Assembly: GCF_030272615.1 (NCBI RefSeq)
Contig: NC_081408.1
Span: 762,220,673 to 762,284,672 of the forward strand
Length of the DNA stretch: 64,000 nt
From: Cryptomeria japonica
Lineage: Eukaryota; Streptophyta; Pinopsida; Cupressales; Cupressaceae
Reading direction: 5' to 3'
Positions 59,290 to 64,000 of this stretch are shown here, in pieces. Numbering within the stretch: position 1 is the first letter of the stretch; each line of letters opens with the position of its first letter. The translations under genes were made by a program, and so were the position numbers. The notes beneath the pieces were generated by a model. That model was given only the letters and a program-made list of their open reading frames with translations. It made no database searches and was not told where the DNA came from.

Positions 59290-60260
59290 TGGACGCGTGC
59301 CCTGCCCCCCAGAAATCTTGGTGTTTTGGGGATGGGGGCGTCTTCGGGACATGGGGATGTACCATCACTATCCCACCACCTTCGCTGGTGCCTTGGGGAT
59401 GCCACTGAGATAGAGGGGACATGTGAACATTTTCAAGACATCCTGGGGATGGCCAAATGAAATTTCATGTAGCTTGATCTCCTTATTATAAGGAGATGAT
59501 AGCAATGGTGGGAAGGGGAGGACCATCATATGTGCCACTAGGGGAGACAAAATTGAGGACTAGAATCTTGGATAAGAAGTTTTCCAAGAGTGTGTTAATG
59601 GAGAAAATGAAGGAATTTTGGGTGCAAAGTGGATGCAATATAGTCATGGATGGGTGGATGCACATTAGTTACTGTCCACCCATCAATATCATGGTTATAT
59701 GTACAAAGGGCTCATATTTTTTGAAGGTAGTTGATTGTTCAAGGCATCACAAACATGCTGATTTTCAATTCATATCTTCAAGGATGCTATTGAGGAGGTT
59801 GGGCCACAAAATGGGTCCAAGTAGTGACAAAATACAGTCGATGTGTGCAAAGTTGCAGGGAAATTGATTGAGGCAACTTATAGACATATTTGGTGGATTC
59901 CTTGTGTGCATGCTATGAACAATACACTCAAGGACATGGGAAGGATTGATTGGATCAACCAGTGGTCAATGCTTCTAGAGATGTGCTGTTTTTTTTTGCA
60001 ATGGCCATGCTTCACTTGCGCTCTTCAAGAGCTTATCTAAGGACTTCTTGAAACCTATTGAGACTAGATATGTATCCTATTTCATTCTCTTTGAGAGAAT
60101 GCTTGTTTTGCAAAAGGCATGGAATGGAATCGATGGCCCAAGTCCAAGACAGAGTAGGGGAGGAGGGTGAAGGATGTAGTGAAGAGTGATACTTTTTGGC
60201 TAAGTCACAGGGTTTGCCGAATTTCATGCATGGAATTCGAATTCTGGTGAACTTCAAACT
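59290..60260 (+). pseudogene. Second hAT transposase remnant (DUF659 part)
   Basis: A GC-rich, gggg-run region (59290-59460) is followed by ORF 59496-59867, with GGPSYVPLGETKLRT, KMKEFWVQSGCNIVMDGWMH (first catalytic Asp region), INIMVICTKGSYFLKVVDCS and HADFQF. A frameshift near 59830 replaces the second-Asp TDNA text. VAGKLIEATYRHIWWIPC-HAMNNTLKDMG then continues (59843-60040), and after another break KDFLKPIETRYVSYFILFERM is read to about 60110. The BED finger and the dimerisation domain are not visible. It belongs to a different hAT subgroup from the 17797 element, judging by the sequence. Confidence 0.85.
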
Positions 60261-60859
60261 TTTATGTAAAATTTGTTAAAATTGGCTTAGTATTCGTACC
60301 ATAAAAAGTTTGGTATCTTTTGTATTAAAATATATTTTTGGAAAGCATTTTTCAACTTTTGAGTTATTTTTTTGATAAAAGAATATGGATTCACAACAGA
60401 GAAATACAGAAGGCATGAAGAGCTTTGTTCAAAATCATGGAGCTTTTTTAATTCATTCCAAATGAATCGTGAGCATATTTTTGGAATGCAAATATCTTTG
60501 AGTTGAAGGTAGTGTTGTGACGTATTCACACATTGCCCCATTGCAAATGGGGAACCCCACTTTTTGCTTTCTCGGTCTTTGCTATTAGTCTTTGCATCGA
60601 AGGGATTGAATTTCTCAAGTATCTAGAGGGTCATCATGTCAGGTTGGTCTCCTAAGTGGAGTGAAGTAAGCCATCAAGCATGTGGCAAGATTGATTCATG
60701 GGTGAAAGACTTGAGGATTGAACAAATTGAGCAAAGTTAGGTGAAAGGACTAAGTCAAGAGTCTTTCCTAAGGATGCGTACCTTGCTCCCTCGCTAGAGA
60801 GAAATTTGCCCAAGTACCTTGACCTCGTACCTTGCTAAGGACATAGACTCTTGTACCTT
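60261..60859. other. Non-coding spacer
   Basis: No gene seen. From about 60500 the composition shifts toward that of the repeat region that follows. Confidence 0.45.
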
Positions 60860-61900
60860 GCAATGGTCCTAGAGTGAACTTGTTTCATGCCCTTCCTAAG
60901 GTCCTAGAGCGAACTTGTTTCATGTTCTTGCTAAGGTCCTAGAGTGAACTTGTTTCATGTCCTTCCAGAGGTCCTAGAGCGAAACTTCCATGTCTTGTCC
61001 TTGCCACATGTCCCTACCAAGGTCCTAGAGCGAATTATTTCCAATTGATGTACCCCCCGAAAGTCCAAGAGCGATTTTCAAGTCTTGTCCTTGGAGAGGA
61101 CACAGAGCGATTTTCATTCTTGTTTCATGTCCTTCCAAAGGGTCAAGATCGAATTCCTTCACAAGGTTGTGTACTTCCCGAAAGTCCTAGAGCGAATTTC
61201 ATTTTTGAGTCCTGTCCTTCCAAAAGACAACGGATTTTTTTACCTTGACCCTATCCTTCCAAAGGACATAGAGCAAATTTTTGCTAAGGTCATGTATGTA
61301 CCTTGCTGATGGTTTAGAGCGAAATTTTTATCAGGACATGTCCTTCCAAGGGTCCTAGAGTGAATTTCAACTCATGTCCTTCCAAGGGACCTAGAGCGAA
61401 TTTCTTATCTTGACCTTGTCCTTGCTAAGGACATGGAGCGAACTTCCCATCTTGACCTTGTCCTTGCTAAGGATAGAGAGCAATTTTCACCTCCAAGTGG
61501 CGTAACTTGCTAAGGGTCCAGAGCGAATTCTTCTTCAAATGATGTACCAAGCAAAGATCAAAAAACAAATTTGTCCAAGTAAAGATCAAAAGCGATAATT
61601 TTGTTTACCAAGGTCATGTCCTTCCAAGGGACATAGAGCGATTTTCATTTTAGGTCCTGTCCTTCCAAGGGACATAGAGTGATTTTCATTTTAGGTCCTG
61701 TCCTTCCAAGGGACATTGAGCGAAATTTTCATTTTAGGTCCTATCCTTCCAAGGGACATTGAGTGAATTTTCATTTTAGGTCCTGTCCTTCCAAAGGACA
61801 GAGAGCAAATTCTGTTTTAGGACTTGTCCTTGCCAAGGTTAGAGAGCGAAATTCTTGTCAAGAGTCTTGTCCTTCCAAGGGTCCTAGAGCGAATCATGTG
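60860..61900. repeat. About 35-41-bp tandem repeats with tagagcga motif
   Basis: More than 25 repeats of the form gtcctt-c-a-ggacatagagcga followed by an attttca-like tail. The unit is about 35-37 bp on the left (60880-60980) and 41 bp in the most regular part (61618-61795, gtccttccaagggacatagag plus cgattttcattttaggtcct). They give several open but meaningless frames. Probably part of an LTR or an element leader. Confidence 0.9.
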
Positions 61901-64000
61901 TGTACCAGGGTACCCTGCCAAGGACCCAAAGCAAAATTCCCAAAGGCAAGCATTTTGGCACCAAACCTTATTCAAATTCAAATTGCTGAGAGGAAGAAGT
62001 CTGATCTGTTAAGTCGGCCAGCATCTATGAAGACAATTTATTTTTTGTTTGCATTAAACCAAGTCAGCCTTATACCCAAGAGTCACATCTTTACCCTAAA
62101 TCACATTTATAAGAGAGGTCAAAAGGATCATTTTAACATCAACTCAAAACACAATTCCTCTCTAAGAGCGAAACTTGTCAGCAGGCCAGCAAATCACTCC
62201 AGTAGGACAGCGAACTTCATCAAGCATCAGCTATTCTCAATCAGCATAAAAGGCGGATCTTATCATTAAATGCAGATCTGGTCTTTTGGAGGAGACAAAT
62301 TTGTCATTTGAAGATCAGGTTGAAGCAAATTTGCTCAGCAAAGGAGCCTATCATACAGCGAATTCATCTTAGGACAGCCCAGATTTGCCCTAGGACATTA
62401 AGATTGCATCCCAAACAGTGAGCTCATTGATTATTGTCAGTCCTTTGATCAGATTTAGAAAGAAATATCGAAGGTTAGATCAAGCTGTATATCTTGTGTG
62501 TTTGATGTGCAATTGTTCATTTTGCAGGAGGTAAGGAGAGAGATCAAATGGGCCAGGTTGAAGGAAGATCGGAAGAAGGAACTCAAGGAGAAAATTTCAA
62601 CACCAAGGTCAAGATACAAGGAAGACCTCTTCAAGAAGCTTCATCAGCATCAAGAACACCTCCAGTGCATGAAGAAGATTCAAAATGCTAAACACCTGCA
62701 AGCAGTAGAGCGGGATATCTTCAAGGTTCTCATTCTATCACATTGACATGGAGAGATCATAAGATGGCAAAGGGGAGATCATACAACCATCACAAGGCAA
62801 GGTATACAAGCAAGGATTGAAGGAATGACTTGACCATGACAAATACTTCCTTTCATCACTATGCAAGATCAAGAGGAAACTTCATCAGCAAACACTCGAG
62901 CATGAAGGAAGGATAACATACATAGTGGAAGAATGTTTGACAATCTTCCACATTGAAAAGATACATTCAATCCAAGAATCGAAGTCAGTACATTGAAAAG
63001 ATACATTCAACCAAGTGCATCATCCACTCAAGGTACATCATGAGCAAGAGAAAGACAACCAAGGTCATCACAAGACCTACATCGAGCATGATTGAAGAAG
63101 CAGATAGTTTCAGAAGAGTTAATCAAAGTCTGCTTCTCATCATCATCATCATTGCTGAAACTGGATAATGTTGAGTATCAAGAGATATTGCTCAACACTC
63201 TTTTCATGATCATGAATCAAACAAGTCTACAAGTGCAAGATTGAGGTACACAAACTCCAATGTAACTACCTTCAATATCTAACGGTCCACATTCTTTGAA
63301 TGTAAGTTTCTCATTGGCAAAGGAGAGTAACCCTAATTAGGGTTTAATTGCAAAATCTTGGCCATTAATGGAGATTCAATCCTGGCCATTCATTGTAAAT
63401 GAGCTCTCTATATAAAGTTCAAACTCTTCATCTGTAAAGGTTAATAGCAATAGCGAATAGACTAGCTAATAGTGCTAGAATAGGAAATAGAGTAGTGAAT
63501 ATAACTAAGATGATAGATGGATTAGAGTAGGGTAGGCGGAGAAGGCAGAAATTGTTGCCTAAGTTGTAAATGAACTCCATTTTCATTGAAGTTATGGTGA
63601 AGTGTGTTGTTTCTTTACAATGTGCATGGTTTCTTGTTGGATCTTCATCTTAGATGATAAATAAATTAGATTGAATGGAAGAATTTGGTGAATATATTCA
63701 TGTGGAATCCGCCTAGTCCATACCACTAGCCTCTTACTGATTGTAAGTGTGCCTTGCGTGGTCAACTGGAATGATATGAGCTTAATTTCTAATCGTTCTA
63801 CACTCATTGCTTATGCATTAACTTGAATGGCGATCAATGTTTGATGGTATTGATTCGAACATCTTTGAAACGTTCTTAGAAGATTGCACTGAGCTTGTGT
63901 TAAATTGCTCAAGTTGATGGTGAGACCTTGCTCGGTAGGATTCCATCTAATCATTTATCCATCTTCTTACATTCTTAGGATTAGAATAGACTCTCTCAAC
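61901..64000 (+). other. LTR-like region with TATA box, no gene seen
   Basis: After the repeats come agcgaa-rich text (62160-62400), purine-rich short ORFs (62498-62746 and 62953-63168, Lys/Arg/Glu-rich, no domain) and a clear TATA box (63408-63417). This arrangement resembles the promoter part of a long LTR. Both ends are outside what can be seen, so it remains a suggestion. Confidence 0.4.
63408..63417 (+). promoter_or_regulatory. TATA box of a possible LTR promoter
   Basis: CTATATAAAG, a good plant TATA box, in a stretch without other promoter marks. The solo-LTR-like insert at 39434 has a comparable TATA and shares cattaaatg-ag text with 62260. Confidence 0.45.

Noticed and set aside
60860-61900. 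CRISPR-like array
   Set aside because: Units run head to tail without unique spacers of constant length, and this is plant nuclear DNA.

Overview
This window looks like nuclear DNA of a seed plant with a large, repeat-laden genome. The base composition is AT-rich, intact genes are scarce, and there are many decayed Ty1/copia and Ty3/gypsy elements, hAT transposons and tandem duplications. A conifer or other gymnosperm fits best (very long repeat-filled spacing, old LTR pairs), but nothing here proves the species.

The only confidently recognised host gene is a VEL-family (VIN3/VRN5/VIL-like) Polycomb-associated PHD protein, seen as one large exon at 50260-50935 (+). A gene-like promoter/5' UTR block at about 9360-9984 ends in a short exon whose phase would splice correctly to it. 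If the two belong together, the 40.3 kb between them is a single giant first intron holding most of the mobile elements. That link is an inference.

Layout. 1-5861 (-): gypsy-type element with a 1.06-kb LTR, a PBS-like site, a leader full of 21-bp repeats and a gag-protease remnant. 5862-9350: AT-rich, no gene seen. 9360-9984: candidate promoter and exon 1. 10.0-13.5 kb: nested tandem duplications (98 bp, about 1 kb, 446 bp). 13.4-21.3 kb (+): decayed gypsy-type gag-protease element between direct repeats, with an AT-rich TIR element inserted in gag and a 3.38-kb hAT transposon inserted in the right-hand direct repeat. 25257-30577 (+): complete but mutated copia element with a perfect 5-bp TSD. 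31657-32870: four 292-324-bp tandem units built from a copia LTR end plus its flank. 32798-37344 (-) and 37379-44183 (-): two old copia elements side by side, the second carrying a solo-LTR-like insert. 44.2-50.2 kb: diverged duplications, AT-rich repeats and a non-autonomous TIR element with an 8-bp TSD. 50.26-50.94 kb: VEL exon. 51.2-51.9 kb: a tandem duplication. 52.1-54.5 kb (+): gypsy gag remnant followed by 48-bp repeats. 57.0-57.8 kb (+): gypsy RT-RNase H remnant. 58.5 kb (-): unidentified exon-like ORF. 59.5-60.3 kb (+): second hAT transposase remnant. 60.8-64 kb: LTR-like region with about 41-bp repeats and a TATA box.

Apart from the VEL exon, the coding signals are transposon proteins, nearly all broken. 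No rRNA, tRNA gene, CRISPR array or bacterial-type operon was seen.
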